From JALYUS01 sp038231255 (GTDB taxonomy: Bacteria; Chloroflexota; Chloroflexia; Thermomicrobiales; JALYUS01): DNA of 64,000 nt. Of the stretch, positions 34,517 through 42,648 are shown piece after piece; the first letter of the stretch is position 1, and every line of letters starts with the position of its first letter. The stretch spans positions 21,856 to 85,855 of the forward strand of contig JBBRLR010000006.1 of the NCBI GenBank assembly GCA_038231255.1, written 5' to 3'. The position numbers and the translations under genes are program-made. A model generated the notes under the pieces. It saw only the letters and a program-made list of their open reading frames with translations. It had not been told where the DNA came from and searched no databases.

Positions 34517-35308
34517 ATGAGTGTCCAACACGGGCGATACGGGAGCAGGGAAGAGGCGCAGACGGCACAGCGCGCCTACTACAACGAGGTGATGCCGACA
34601 CAGACCGAGGGGCGGTTCCGCTCCGGCGCGTTGCAGGAACTCTATCTGGCGCGGCGGATCGCCTTCGCACGCACATACACGCCGCCCCATGCTCGCTGGC
34701 TCGACCTTGGCTGCGGCGATGGGGTGATTACGGCGGAGATCGCCGCCTTCGCGGACGATGTCGTTGGCGTGGACATCAGCGACCGTAACATCGCGGTGGC
34801 GAACGAACTGCGTGCCCGCTCGAATGTGCACTATCTCCGCGCGGCGGTCGAGGAGCCGGAGCGGTACGCGGATGGGCAACCCTTCGACGCCGTCTCCGCC
34901 TTCGAGGTGTTGGAGCACGTCTACGACCCGGCGACCTTCCTGCGCGATGCCACCGCGCAACTGCGACCGGGCGGCGTCCTGCTCCTCTCGACGCCGAACG
35001 CCGCGAGTCTGACGCGCCGCCTGAAGCGCCGGTTCCGCCCGCTCGTCCGTCGCGCCGGATACGCTGATGCCGACGCCTTGATCGAGGAGCATCACCGCGA
35101 GTACACCCTTCCCGATCTCCGCCATCTCGTACGCGAGGCAGGCCTGACGATTATCAAGGAGGACGGCGTCGTACTCCTTCTCCCCTTCCCGAACACGCTC
35201 GAACACATCACCCAGTGGCGGCCGATCCACACTCTCAATGTCCGCTCCGGCGGCTGGTATCCCCCGCTCGCCGCCGAATGCTACCTTGCCGCCCGGAAAA
35301 TCAGTTGA
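34517..35308 (+). CDS. Class I SAM-dependent methyltransferase
   Basis: A 263-residue methyltransferase starting at ATG 34517 after GGAGG. Motif I is WLDLGCGDGVI, motif II is VVGVDISDRNIAVANEL and the post-II FDAVSAFEVLEHVYDP is typical of the UbiG/Methyltransf_11 group. No membrane segments are present. The substrate is not inferable; the C-terminal half is less conserved. The 9-nt inverted repeat follows directly. Confidence 0.86.
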   Translation: MSVQHGRYGSREEAQTAQRAYYNEVMPTQTEGRFRSGALQELYLARRIAFARTYTPPHARWLDLGCGDGVITAEIAAFADDVVGVDISDRNIAVANELRARSNVHYLRAAVEEPERYADGQPFDAVSAFEVLEHVYDPATFLRDATAQLRPGGVLLLSTPNAASLTRRLKRRFRPLVRRAGYADADALIEEHHREYTLPDLRHLVREAGLTIIKEDGVVLLLPFPNTLEHITQWRPIHTLNVRSGGWYPPLAAECYLAARKIS

Positions 35309-35415
35309 ACCGCAAAGACGCAAAGAGCGCAAAGACCACAAAGGGGAACGGAGACGTTTTTTTCCAACCCCCCTCCCTCTTTGCGCCCTCTGCACTCTTT
35401 GCGTCTTTGCGGTTC
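35307..35415. repeat. Inverted pair of 9-nt tandem repeats (CGCAAAGAN), best example
   Basis: The outer 21-bp arms are perfectly complementary; each starts GAACCGCAAAGACGCAAAG on its own strand. The left arm holds four 9-nt units: CGCAAAGAC, GCAAAGAGC, GCAAAGACC and ACAAAGGGG in running phase. The loop is about 45 nt of mostly T/C-rich sequence. It occupies the whole gap between the methyltransferase and the EEP gene. Confidence 0.85.
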
Positions 35416-35429
35416 GATCGGTTTCGATC

Positions 35430-36185
35430 ATGCTGCGTGTGACGGTGTTGTCCCTGAATATCTGGAATTACCGGGGTGGATGGGCGGCGCGGCGTGGGCG
35501 GATCGCGCGGCTGATCGGGGAGATCGGCCCCGATGTCGTCGGGTTACAGGAGGTGCGGCGCGATCCACGCTACGCATTCGGTATGGATCAGGCGGCGCAA
35601 CTGGCGCGGCTGACGGGATTGCAACACGTCTATGCGCCAGCGATGCGCTACTGGCGATGGCCGCGCGTCGAGGAAGGGCTTGCGGTACTCACGCCGCATC
35701 CGATCCTCCGTCATGCGATCGTTCCGCTCTGCTGGAAGCGTACGGACCGCCTCGACCCGAACCGGCGTATCGCCCTCCATGCCACCATCGCCATGCCCGG
35801 CGACGTGCCGCTCACTTGCTGGGTGGCGCATCTCAACCAGCGTCCGCCATTGCGCGACGCGAGCGCTACTACTTTGTGCGCTGCTGTGTATGCTACCCCT
35901 TCCTCGCTCCTGATGGGCGACTTCAATGCGGAACCTGATTCGGTAACTGTCCAGATACTCGGTGTGAATGGCTTATGGGATATGTGGCAATCCGTCTATC
36001 CCAGCGATCCTGGTTTCACCTACCCTGCTGAGGCGCCGACCGGGCGGATTGATTATCTCTTCGCCGGGCCGGGTTGGCGGGTCGAGCGGATAAAACGTGT
36101 CGGTGTCGGCTCACACGCCCTTTCCGACCATTGCGGTTTATGCGCGACGCTGGTGTTCGAGGCCGGGCCGAGCCGCGAAACGTAA
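35430..36185 (+). CDS. Endonuclease/exonuclease/phosphatase family protein
   Basis: A 251-residue EEP-fold hydrolase. Its metal and catalytic blocks are LSLNIWNYRGGW, DVVGLQEVR (Glu metal ligand), VAHLNQ, LLMGDFNAEPDS and GSHALSDHCGL. It has no signal peptide. ATG 35430 is the first plausible start; a longer frame reads back through the 9-nt repeat and is unlikely to be translated. The substrate may be DNA, a nucleotide or a phospholipid head group. Confidence 0.87.
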   Translation: MLRVTVLSLNIWNYRGGWAARRGRIARLIGEIGPDVVGLQEVRRDPRYAFGMDQAAQLARLTGLQHVYAPAMRYWRWPRVEEGLAVLTPHPILRHAIVPLCWKRTDRLDPNRRIALHATIAMPGDVPLTCWVAHLNQRPPLRDASATTLCAAVYATPSSLLMGDFNAEPDSVTVQILGVNGLWDMWQSVYPSDPGFTYPAEAPTGRIDYLFAGPGWRVERIKRVGVGSHALSDHCGLCATLVFEAGPSRET

Positions 36186-36243
36186 ACGCTCTCCGCACAT
36201 TTGCAGGCCATTTCGGCTCGACATCTCGCCGGGTTGATAATTG

Positions 36244-36813
36244 TTATCGCGCCACCCCCGCCATGAAGCGATGCTTGCGTTCCACCGGATCCCACCTGTG
36301 CCGCACCACGCTGTTGCCGTCGGCGATCTTGACGACGATCACCGCCGGGCCATCGCTGCCGAGCGCCTCCACTACTGCCTGCTCGAACGCCTCGGCGGTT
36401 GGCGGCGTCGCGACATGCGGAATGCCCGCGCCACGAGCAATCGCTGCCATGTCGGTTATTTCGGCGGCCGCGTTCTGTTGCGAGCCGGTGAGGGCGTACG
36501 TCCCGTTATCCATGATGACGAGCAGGTAGCGGCGCGGCCGCATCCGGGCGATCGTCGCGAGGGAGCCGAGGTTCATCAGCACGCTCCCCTCGCCTTCTAA
36601 TACGACAACGCGCTCATCGGGCCGCACGAGCGCGTAGCCCAGCCCGAGCGACGACGCCAACCCCATCGAGCCGAACATGTAGAAGTTCTGCGGCCGGTCC
36701 CCGGCAGCGAACAAATCGAACCCGGCGTTGCCGATCCCCGCGAAGACCGCCTCGTTCGTCAGATGCGCCAGCACTCGTCGCGTCAGGTCCAGTCGGTCCA
36801 TTGGTTCAGCCAC
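36244..36813 (-). CDS. comE: TPP-dependent decarboxylase, beta subunit (sulfopyruvate/phosphonopyruvate type)
   Basis: A 189-residue TPP-binding subunit. The diphosphate/Mg motif is GEGSVLMNLGSLATIA...MDNGTYALTGSQ, and GSMGLASSLGLGYAL is the typical preceding loop. The GTG start at 36813 has GGAGG seven bases upstream. It pairs with the pyrimidine-binding subunit at 39654, together matching the ComD/ComE two-subunit architecture. It decarboxylates a 3-substituted pyruvate to the aldehyde. The gene name is by family; the substrate could be phosphonopyruvate. Confidence 0.8.
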   Translation of the reverse strand: MAEPMDRLDLTRRVLAHLTNEAVFAGIGNAGFDLFAAGDRPQNFYMFGSMGLASSLGLGYALVRPDERVVVLEGEGSVLMNLGSLATIARMRPRRYLLVIMDNGTYALTGSQQNAAAEITDMAAIARGAGIPHVATPPTAEAFEQAVVEALGSDGPAVIVVKIADGNSVVRHRWDPVERKHRFMAGVAR

Positions 36814-37213
36814 TATTCCGCCTCCATATAGGCGAGATGCGTCAGGAGTGTATCCGTGGTCCCTGTAGCAATCCCACAGCCAAGGAAGTCGGCATCTCTT
36901 GTCCAAATCTCCGCTTCATTCGTGCCGCATGTGAGCGCAAGCGCAACCGTATGCCAATCGTCAGGGTCAGGAGGGATACGCATTCGAGCAACAGTCTCGT
37001 GCGGGATATAAAAACTCTCCGGCATAACTCAATACGCTGAGTTGCGAGAGCCATGGCTCCGAAGAGGAACCCCTCAACGCGCTCCACTCCCTGCCTGTTA
37101 CGTATGAATCGTCCGGTCAACCGTTTACGCAGTTCGTACTTTGTCCCGAAACTCTCGTACGCCGACATGACGCATGACACAATTTCCGTTGTGACCACGA
37201 TGTGCTCTATCAC
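36813..37213 (-). pseudogene. PIN-domain (VapC-like) toxin remnant
   Basis: The C-terminal part PPDPDDWHTVALALTCGTNEAEIWTRDADFLGCG matches PIN-domain proteins and ends at 36813. Upstream, the continuation ALATQRIEL is in another frame, the shift being near 37022. The expected N-terminal VxDTN motif is not seen. The gene is therefore a frameshifted, N-terminally eroded toxin. It overlaps the comE start by one base. Confidence 0.6.
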
Positions 37214-37238
37214 GCCGCACGGAGTTGACCAAATGGAT

Positions 37239-37736
37239 TCACTTCTTCAGTGCATCGAGATAGAAGATGAAGTCTAACCCGCCGGGGGAGTGGCCGTATT
37301 CGGTGAGGATAACGGCGACCTCACTGCGGTGCTGCGTGCCGTGATTGACTTGATGGAGCATCTGCTGCCAGAGCGGGTAGGCCATCGGTTCGTTGCGGCT
37401 GTTGACGTAGCGGCAGATCGCTTCGAGTTGCGCATCGTCCACCTGCACGACAAACGCGTGCATCTCGTGATCAATCTCGGCCCAGTGCGTGTGCACCGCA
37501 GCGACATCGGCGTACGCGGCAGGATCGAAGCGAGGCGGGTTCGGCTGCCCACGCCAGCGCACCAGCCAGTTCCACTGCGCCCACATCGTATGCACGAGCG
37601 TGTCGCGGATCGAGGAGAAACTGGCGCTCGCCTCAGCGACGAACTGCGCGTCAGTTAATCCGGCGCACGACGACAGGATGCGCTCGTTTGCCCAGGTGTT
37701 GTAGCCATAGAAGCTACGGATCAGATCAGTTTTCAT
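37239..37736 (-). CDS. DinB family protein
   Basis: A 165-residue DinB-fold protein starting at ATG 37736 after GGGAGGGA. Metal-ligand positions appear in DTLVHTMWAQWNW and QMLHQVNHGTQHRSEVAVILTEYGHSPGGLDFIFYL. It is a paralogue of the gene at 30302. It lies inside the block that separates the two decarboxylase subunits. Biochemical role unknown. Confidence 0.88.
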   Translation of the reverse strand: MKTDLIRSFYGYNTWANERILSSCAGLTDAQFVAEASASFSSIRDTLVHTMWAQWNWLVRWRGQPNPPRFDPAAYADVAAVHTHWAEIDHEMHAFVVQVDDAQLEAICRYVNSRNEPMAYPLWQQMLHQVNHGTQHRSEVAVILTEYGHSPGGLDFIFYLDALKK

Positions 37737-37799
37737 TGCGTCCCTCCCCCGATGTGCGGCGTGCCGTTGCCGCCGAATATATATCTGCTCGACAGAAGG

Positions 37800-37898
37800 T
37801 TATTCCGTCCGCGCCGTCCGGGTCCAGGCATACCCGGCGGAAATAATTAGTGCCGCCACGGCGATGATCCGGCGTTGCTGCGCGGTTAGCTGTTCCAT
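37800..37898 (-). CDS. Small single-pass membrane protein (32 aa)
   Basis: ATG 37898 has AAGGAGTG upstream and opens MEQLTAQQRRIIAVAALIISAGYAWTRTARTE. The middle IIAVAALIISAGYAW is a short hydrophobic span flanked by charges. The good ribosome site and the membrane-like pattern favour a real gene. No homologue is recognised. Confidence 0.45.
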   Translation of the reverse strand: MEQLTAQQRRIIAVAALIISAGYAWTRTARTE

Positions 37899-38005
37899 GC
37901 CCGACACTCCTTCCCTGTTGCCCAGCTGTTTCATCTCCATCATCGCGCGTGCGGTGAGCGACACCCTCGCAAAATCGAAGTAGAAGAATTCATGCCAGAT
38001 GACAG

Positions 38006-38119
38006 TAGGACTTACGCAGTTGGGGCAATTTCTTGTTGGTGGCGGGCTTTAGCCTGCCTCTCTGTAGCAGGCTAAAGCCCGCCACCACCGGGTTTCTCTT
38101 GCGAACTGCGTCACTCCTA
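38006..38119 (+). mobile_element. MITE-like palindromic element with 5-bp target duplication
   Basis: This 114-bp element has ends TAGGACTTACGCAGTT and AACTGCGTCACTCCTA, which are inverted over 16 bp with two mismatches. Inside are perfect 20-bp arms, GGTGGCGGGCTTTAGCCTGC and its complement, around CTCTCTGTA. GACAG occurs immediately on both sides (38001-38005 and 38120-38124), as expected for a target site duplication. It has no coding capacity. Confidence 0.85.
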
Positions 38120-38153
38120 GACAGATTACCCATACAACCGGCATTGCCTACAC

Positions 38154-38594
38154 TTAGACATCGCTCAAGTGTTTCACTTGCGGGAAGTAGGACATCGCAG
38201 CCCTCGCAAACCGCGCGTCATCCGTCCAATATTCGCACCGCTCACGCTCGGCGAGGACGAGATAGCAGGCATCATAGGGTGTTTGCTGCCGCATACGAGA
38301 GGCGATCTCGATGGCACGGACGGCATCGTCCCCTGACGTATCGCGAAGTGCAACGATGCCCAGTACCGCATGGAGGGCATTCTTCGCATTATCGAAAGGA
38401 ATAGTGCCCGCACGCGCATGGCGGTAGACGACATTGGCAACTTCGCAGGCGAACCAGGAGGGAGCGATCGGTTGCAGCCGCGCCGCGACCCAGTGCGCGA
38501 GCAGAGATCGGGCATCGGCAGTCCCATCCTCGGTGAGCACCCACTTGACGGCAATACTCGCGTCAACGACGACAACATTCGCCGTACCGCTCAT
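38154..38594 (-). CDS. PIN-domain ribonuclease toxin, VapC-like
   Basis: A 146-residue PIN nuclease: VVVVDASIAVKWVL (first Asp), PSWFACEVANVV (Glu), YDACYLVLAERERC and YWTDDARFARA (late Asp residues). The acidic Mg site is complete, so it is likely an active RNase. Its ATG overlaps the stop of the upstream HTH gene by 4 bp, as in vapBC-type operons, but that partner is far larger than a normal VapB. Confidence 0.88.
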   Translation of the reverse strand: MSGTANVVVVDASIAVKWVLTEDGTADARSLLAHWVAARLQPIAPSWFACEVANVVYRHARAGTIPFDNAKNALHAVLGIVALRDTSGDDAVRAIEIASRMRQQTPYDACYLVLAERERCEYWTDDARFARAAMSYFPQVKHLSDV

Positions 38595-39511
38595 CCATCC
38601 TGTCCCCGCGCTTCACGCGCCGCACGGATAACATCGGTCGAGTTCTCGCCCACCTGCCTCCCGCCTGTGGGCTCTACACGGATGGCGTCCAACTTGGCCA
38701 GCACATCCTCCGGGCGGTCCGACCCCGCCCATTCCTGCCAGGTAGGCAATTCCATCGTCGTCGTATCGGCGTGCTGCTGCATAACCAACTCGGTCAACTG
38801 CTCAACCTTACGGTTCAACTCGTCCATCTTTTCTCCCAATCGCCCCTCGCGAGTTTCCGGTACGACAAATTCGCGCGCCATCTCTTCGTTGCGCACCGCT
38901 GGCGAGACGAATGACTCGATAGTGGTCGACGAATCCGACTTCTGCGGTCCTTCCGAGTCTCTCCGAGCATACGCTATGGAGTTCGCGAAATGCTTCTGCT
39001 CGTTTACCTCCATATATTGCACCACCTTCTGAGGAACTGATACGCCGCTCACCGCGTGCCCTACTACACGGCGGACATCCTCGTCGTAGCAGCGCCATTG
39101 CTCCATGATTGTCTCCGTCGGCCCGGCGAGGGAGGCGAGTGCCTTTTGCGTAGCTACCTCCTGCTCGATCCACTGCAATTGCGGCGCAACGGCGGCGGGC
39201 ACTTCAAATGCAGGGTGCAGTTTCATCTGGTCACGCATCTGTACAACTGCACTCTGGATGCCCGTCGCCTCGTCCACGCGCCGCGCCTGAGCAGCGAGGT
39301 CGTCTACCGCTGCACGGAACTGCCGCTGATCTTGGAGAACCTGCCGATGGATGGCGTACCGATCGACCTCGAACGCATCCAAAATAAATCCGTTGACTGT
39401 CTCTTCCGCGTGTAGCTCGCCCCGTTGGATGAGGCGCCGGACGTGTTCGCGGGAGAGACCGAGTCGCTCACCAGTCTGTGTAGTTGATAGATACAATTGG
39501 GACGTTGGCAT
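38591..39511 (-). CDS. HTH/coiled-coil protein, putative antitoxin partner of VapC
   Basis: A 306-residue protein starting at ATG 39511 with AGGAG upstream. Residues about 5-50 form an excisionase/MerR-like helix-turn-helix (STTQTGERLGLSREHVRRLIQRGEL...). The middle is helical and probably coiled-coil (KMDELNRKVEQLTELVMQQ). The acidic C-terminal tail WQEWAGSDRPEDVLAKLDAIR...VIRAAREARG could bind the toxin. Overlap with vapC and the toxin-last order suggest an antitoxin, but the architecture is unlike standard VapB. Confidence 0.7.
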   Translation of the reverse strand: MPTSQLYLSTTQTGERLGLSREHVRRLIQRGELHAEETVNGFILDAFEVDRYAIHRQVLQDQRQFRAAVDDLAAQARRVDEATGIQSAVVQMRDQMKLHPAFEVPAAVAPQLQWIEQEVATQKALASLAGPTETIMEQWRCYDEDVRRVVGHAVSGVSVPQKVVQYMEVNEQKHFANSIAYARRDSEGPQKSDSSTTIESFVSPAVRNEEMAREFVVPETREGRLGEKMDELNRKVEQLTELVMQQHADTTTMELPTWQEWAGSDRPEDVLAKLDAIRVEPTGGRQVGENSTDVIRAAREARGQDG

Positions 39512-39653
39512 CACTATACTCCTATCTGAAACGAACACGAAATACCGCCAGCAAGAAAATAGCACAGCAAAGGTGGCGTGTCAACTCAAGATGTGGCAAG
39601 AACACATTGTGGTGATAATCGAGTCGGTTATTAATCCCAAACAGCCTATCGCG

Positions 39654-40172
39654 TCAGGCTTCCTTCTTCCCACCGGATAAGAGCGACGAGATGATAAAGG
39701 CGACGGGCGCGTTGGTCAGGTAGGCGGTGGTGAGGGCGTAGTCCAGCGTTTGTTCCAATGTGTCGGGGCGGTCGAGTGTGTGATGCTGGATGTCGAGCGC
39801 GTCGAGCATCCGGGCGACGCCCCGGCCCATGCCGCGCTGCGCGGGGTTGAACTCGTTGAGTGTGCCGCGCCCGGCGATCACCATGACGAGCGGCAACTGG
39901 TACGGCACGATCAGCGAGCCGAGCGCGTTCGGGCAGTTGCCGAAGCCGCTCGTCTGCATCAGCAGCACGCCGCGCGTCCCGCCCAGCAGTCCCCCCGCGA
40001 CAATGCCGACGCCCTCCTCCTCGCGCGTGCAGGAGACGGTCGTCACCACCGCGTCCGCCTCGAAGCGGCGGATAATCGGCGCGACGATGTTGTCCGGCAC
40101 ATGCGCGACGAGCGTGATTCCCGCCGCCCGCAACTGCTCATAGACCACCGTGCTCCATATCGCCTCAGCCAT
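39654..40172 (-). CDS. comD: TPP-dependent decarboxylase, alpha (pyrimidine-binding) subunit
   Basis: A 172-residue subunit: LRAAGITLVAHVPDNIVAPIIRRFE, TVSCTREEEGVGIVAGGLLGG (catalytic Glu region) and LMQTSGFGNCPNALGSL. This matches sulfopyruvate decarboxylase ComD or the N-terminal half of phosphonopyruvate decarboxylase. ATG 40172 has GGAGG upstream. Its beta subunit is 2.8 kb downstream at 36244 on the same strand, with toxin-type and other accessory genes between them. Confidence 0.82.
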   Translation of the reverse strand: MAEAIWSTVVYEQLRAAGITLVAHVPDNIVAPIIRRFEADAVVTTVSCTREEEGVGIVAGGLLGGTRGVLLMQTSGFGNCPNALGSLIVPYQLPLVMVIAGRGTLNEFNPAQRGMGRGVARMLDALDIQHHTLDRPDTLEQTLDYALTTAYLTNAPVAFIISSLLSGGKKEA

Positions 40173-40254
40173 AGATCCTCCGATGCCAAACAAGCGACCA
40201 GATCGGCATCATACCGCGCGACAACGATGCTGACGACCCCAACCGACCACGAAC

Positions 40255-40427
40255 AAGATACCGTGGCACTGAACTTGCTGTATAACAAAACAGCAGGCCG
40301 CAAGGCCCGCATGCAGCACAACGGCCTGGCGGCGATGTCTTGGTGCTGATGTTGCTTTTTATCGCATATTCCTCCTTCCCCTTCCCTTGGCCGGCGCGGT
40401 CCCCACCCGCCCGGCCCCCTTTTTTTA
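40255..40427 (+). ncRNA. Possible small RNA ending in an orphan terminator
   Basis: The plus strand has no gene for 4 kb upstream, yet 40389-40427 is a GC-rich stem followed by seven Ts. Before it are stable pairings: TGCTGT/ACAGCA, GGCC-GCAA-GGCC with a GNRA loop, and CAGCAC/GTGCTG. The region lies between the comD start and the acs promoter. A leader or sRNA is inferred only from structure. The sequence does not match SRP RNA, 6S or tmRNA as I know them. Confidence 0.3.
40389..40427 (+). terminator. Rho-independent terminator-like hairpin without an upstream gene
   Basis: GGCCGGCGCGG and CCGCCCGGCC pair with one mismatch around a C-rich loop, followed by CCC and seven Ts. It points in the direction of acs but lies 145 bp before its start codon. 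It could terminate a short transcript or attenuate one. Confidence 0.6.
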
Positions 40428-40571
40428 AGTGTCAAGGACGCGGGCTGAGGACCGAGTAGCCGAGATTCAGCGCTGGTTGCTCGTTGCTGCCTACTCGCAA
40501 CGCATCGCCGGTGGTACGATAGAGTCCGCTTTGATCGGCCCAATTCGTATTCCAGGAAGGGGAGTCGTGCG

Positions 40572-42494
40572 ATGCTCCAGTTCGAGACGACCAACCGCGT
40601 TTTGCAGGAAGAGCGGCTGTTTGAGCCGTCCGACGCGATGCGCGAGCAGGCGAATATCACCGCGTACATGCGCGCTAAAGGATTCGACACCTACGAAGAC
40701 CTCCATCGTTGGACGATCGAGCACCCGGAGGAGTTCTGGGCGGAGATGGCCGAGGAACTGCACTGGTTCGCACCGTGGGAGAAGGTGCGCGACTGGCAGT
40801 TCCCGTACGTCAAGTGGTTCACGGGCGCCAAGACGAACATCGTCTACAACTGCCTCGATCGGCATCGCGGCACGCACGTCTGGAATCAGGTCGCCATCTA
40901 CTGGGAGGGTGAGGGCGGCGAGACGCGCTCGCTCTCCTACGCCGATCTGTGGCGCGAAACGACAAAGTTCTCCGATGTGCTGACCAAACTTGGCATCACG
41001 GAGGGGGACAAGACGTGCGTCTACATGCCGAAGATCCCTGAGCAGTTTGTCGCGATGCTCGGCACGACGCGGATTGGCGCGGCACACTCTGTCGTCTTCT
41101 CCGGCTTCTCGTCGCAGGCGCTCCGGGATCGCATCCAGGAGGGCGAGGCGAAAATCGTCATCTGCGCGGACGGCTACCAGTACCGCGGCAAGCTCGTTGA
41201 CCTGAAGGCGATTGTCGATGCCGCTGTGCGCGAGTGCCCGACTGTCGAGCACGTCATCGTCGTCAAGCGGGCTGGCAACAAAGTCAACTGGGTGCAGGGG
41301 CGTGACCTCTGGTACGACGACCTGATGAGCATCGCCAAGCCCGGCATGCCCGCCGCCGAACTAGACAGCGAGACGCCGCTCTTTTACCTTTACACCTCCG
41401 GTTCGACAGGCAAGCCGAAGGGAATCGTCCACACCCACGGCGGCTACATGGTCGGCACGTACACGACGACCAAATTCATCTTCGACATCAAGTCGGACGA
41501 CATCTTCTGGGACACCGCCGATCCCGGCTGGGTGACGGGCCACTCGTACATCGTCGACGGGCCGCTGCTCGCCGGGTGTACGCAAATCTTCTACGAGGGG
41601 GCGGTGGACTTCCCGAATCCCGGCCGCGTCTGGAAGACGATCGAGAAGTACGGCGTGACGATCCTCTACACCGCGCCGACCGCCATCCGCGCCCTGATGC
41701 GGCAGGGCGACCAATGGCCCGGCAGCGCCGATCTGTCGTCGCTCCGTTTACTCGGCTCGGTCGGCGAGCCGATCAACCCTGAGGCGTGGATGTGGTACCG
41801 CAAGGTGACGGGCGGCACCCTGCCGATCATGGATACGTGGTGGCAAACAGAGACGGGCGCGATCATGATCTCGCCGACGCCGATCATGCCGCTCAAGCCC
41901 GGCAGCGCCACCAAGCCCTTTCTCGGCATCGAGGCGGACGTCGTGGACAAGCAGGGCAACCCCGTCCCGGAGGGGAATGGCGGCTACCTGATTATCCGGC
42001 AGCCGTGGCCGAGCATGATGCGCACGATCTATCGCGACCCGGAGCGATACGAGACGTACTGGCGGACCATCGAGGGCGTCTACTTCGCGGGGGATTCCGC
42101 CTTCCGCGACACGGACGGTTACTTTTGGATTCAGGGACGTGTGGACGATGTGATCAAGAAGGCGGGCCATCGTCTCGGCTCGTCGGAGATCGAGAGCGCA
42201 CTCGTCTCGCACCCCGCCGTCGCGGAGGCCGCCGTGATTGGCAAGCCGGACGAGATCAAGGGCGAGAGTATCAAGGCGTTCGTCATCCTCAAGACCGGCT
42301 ACGACGGCTCCGACGCCCTGAAGACGCAACTGATCCAGCACGTCCGCGAGACGGTCGGCCCGATCGCGCAGCCGGACGAACTGGACTTTGTGCCCAGCCT
42401 ACCGAAGACGCGCAGCGGCAAGATCATGCGCCGCTACATCAAGGCGCAGGAGCTCGGCCAGCCCACCGGGGACCTCTCGACACTGGAGGAGTGA
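40572..42494 (+). CDS. acsA: Acetyl-coenzyme A synthetase
   Basis: A 640-residue AMP-forming acetyl-CoA synthetase, the normal family length. It has an AGGAAGGGGAG ribosome site. Motifs: VYMPKIPEQFVAMLG, the P-loop-like YTSGSTGKPKG, the acetate pocket and adenylate motif DTWWQTETG, hinge region WIQGRVDDVIKKAGHRLGSSEIE, and SLPKTRSGKIMRR with the Lys controlled by acetylation. It activates acetate with ATP and CoA in the cytoplasm. It is monocistronic here; a 7-nt inverted repeat follows it. Confidence 0.96.
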   Translation: MLQFETTNRVLQEERLFEPSDAMREQANITAYMRAKGFDTYEDLHRWTIEHPEEFWAEMAEELHWFAPWEKVRDWQFPYVKWFTGAKTNIVYNCLDRHRGTHVWNQVAIYWEGEGGETRSLSYADLWRETTKFSDVLTKLGITEGDKTCVYMPKIPEQFVAMLGTTRIGAAHSVVFSGFSSQALRDRIQEGEAKIVICADGYQYRGKLVDLKAIVDAAVRECPTVEHVIVVKRAGNKVNWVQGRDLWYDDLMSIAKPGMPAAELDSETPLFYLYTSGSTGKPKGIVHTHGGYMVGTYTTTKFIFDIKSDDIFWDTADPGWVTGHSYIVDGPLLAGCTQIFYEGAVDFPNPGRVWKTIEKYGVTILYTAPTAIRALMRQGDQWPGSADLSSLRLLGSVGEPINPEAWMWYRKVTGGTLPIMDTWWQTETGAIMISPTPIMPLKPGSATKPFLGIEADVVDKQGNPVPEGNGGYLIIRQPWPSMMRTIYRDPERYETYWRTIEGVYFAGDSAFRDTDGYFWIQGRVDDVIKKAGHRLGSSEIESALVSHPAVAEAAVIGKPDEIKGESIKAFVILKTGYDGSDALKTQLIQHVRETVGPIAQPDELDFVPSLPKTRSGKIMRRYIKAQELGQPTGDLSTLEE

Positions 42495-42496
42495 CG

Positions 42497-42552
42497 AGTG
42501 GGCAGTGGGCAGAAGGGGAAACCAGTCTACTGCCCACTGCCCACTGCCCACT
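42497..42552. repeat. Inverted pair of 7-nt tandem repeats (GTGGGCA)
   Basis: The left arm is AGTGGGCAGTGGGCAG and the right arm CTGCCCACTGCCCACTGCC plus CACT. They are complementary over 16 bp across a 17-bp spacer. It begins 3 bp after the acs stop and could serve as a terminator hairpin. Confidence 0.8.
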
Positions 42553-42569
42553 ACTTCTCAAGGTAATCG

Positions 42570-42598
42570 TTGACAAAATCGGATGGGAGGGCTACTAT
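42570..42598 (+). promoter_or_regulatory. Promoter TTGACA-17-TACTAT for the Fe-S carrier gene
   Basis: TTGACA at 42570-42575 and TACTAT at 42593-42598 are separated by 17 bp, close to the sigma-70 consensus. The start codon of the Fe-S carrier is 50 bp downstream. Confidence 0.7.
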
Positions 42599-42648
42599 TC
42601 CGATAGCACGTTGAACAGCAGATTCCGGCGTGATAGAGGAGTTATTTC

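Noticed and set aside
40255..40427. SRP RNA, 6S RNA or tmRNA for the structured region before acs
   Set aside because: The conserved cores of these RNAs, such as the SRP GGAA apical loop with its flanking motif, are not present.
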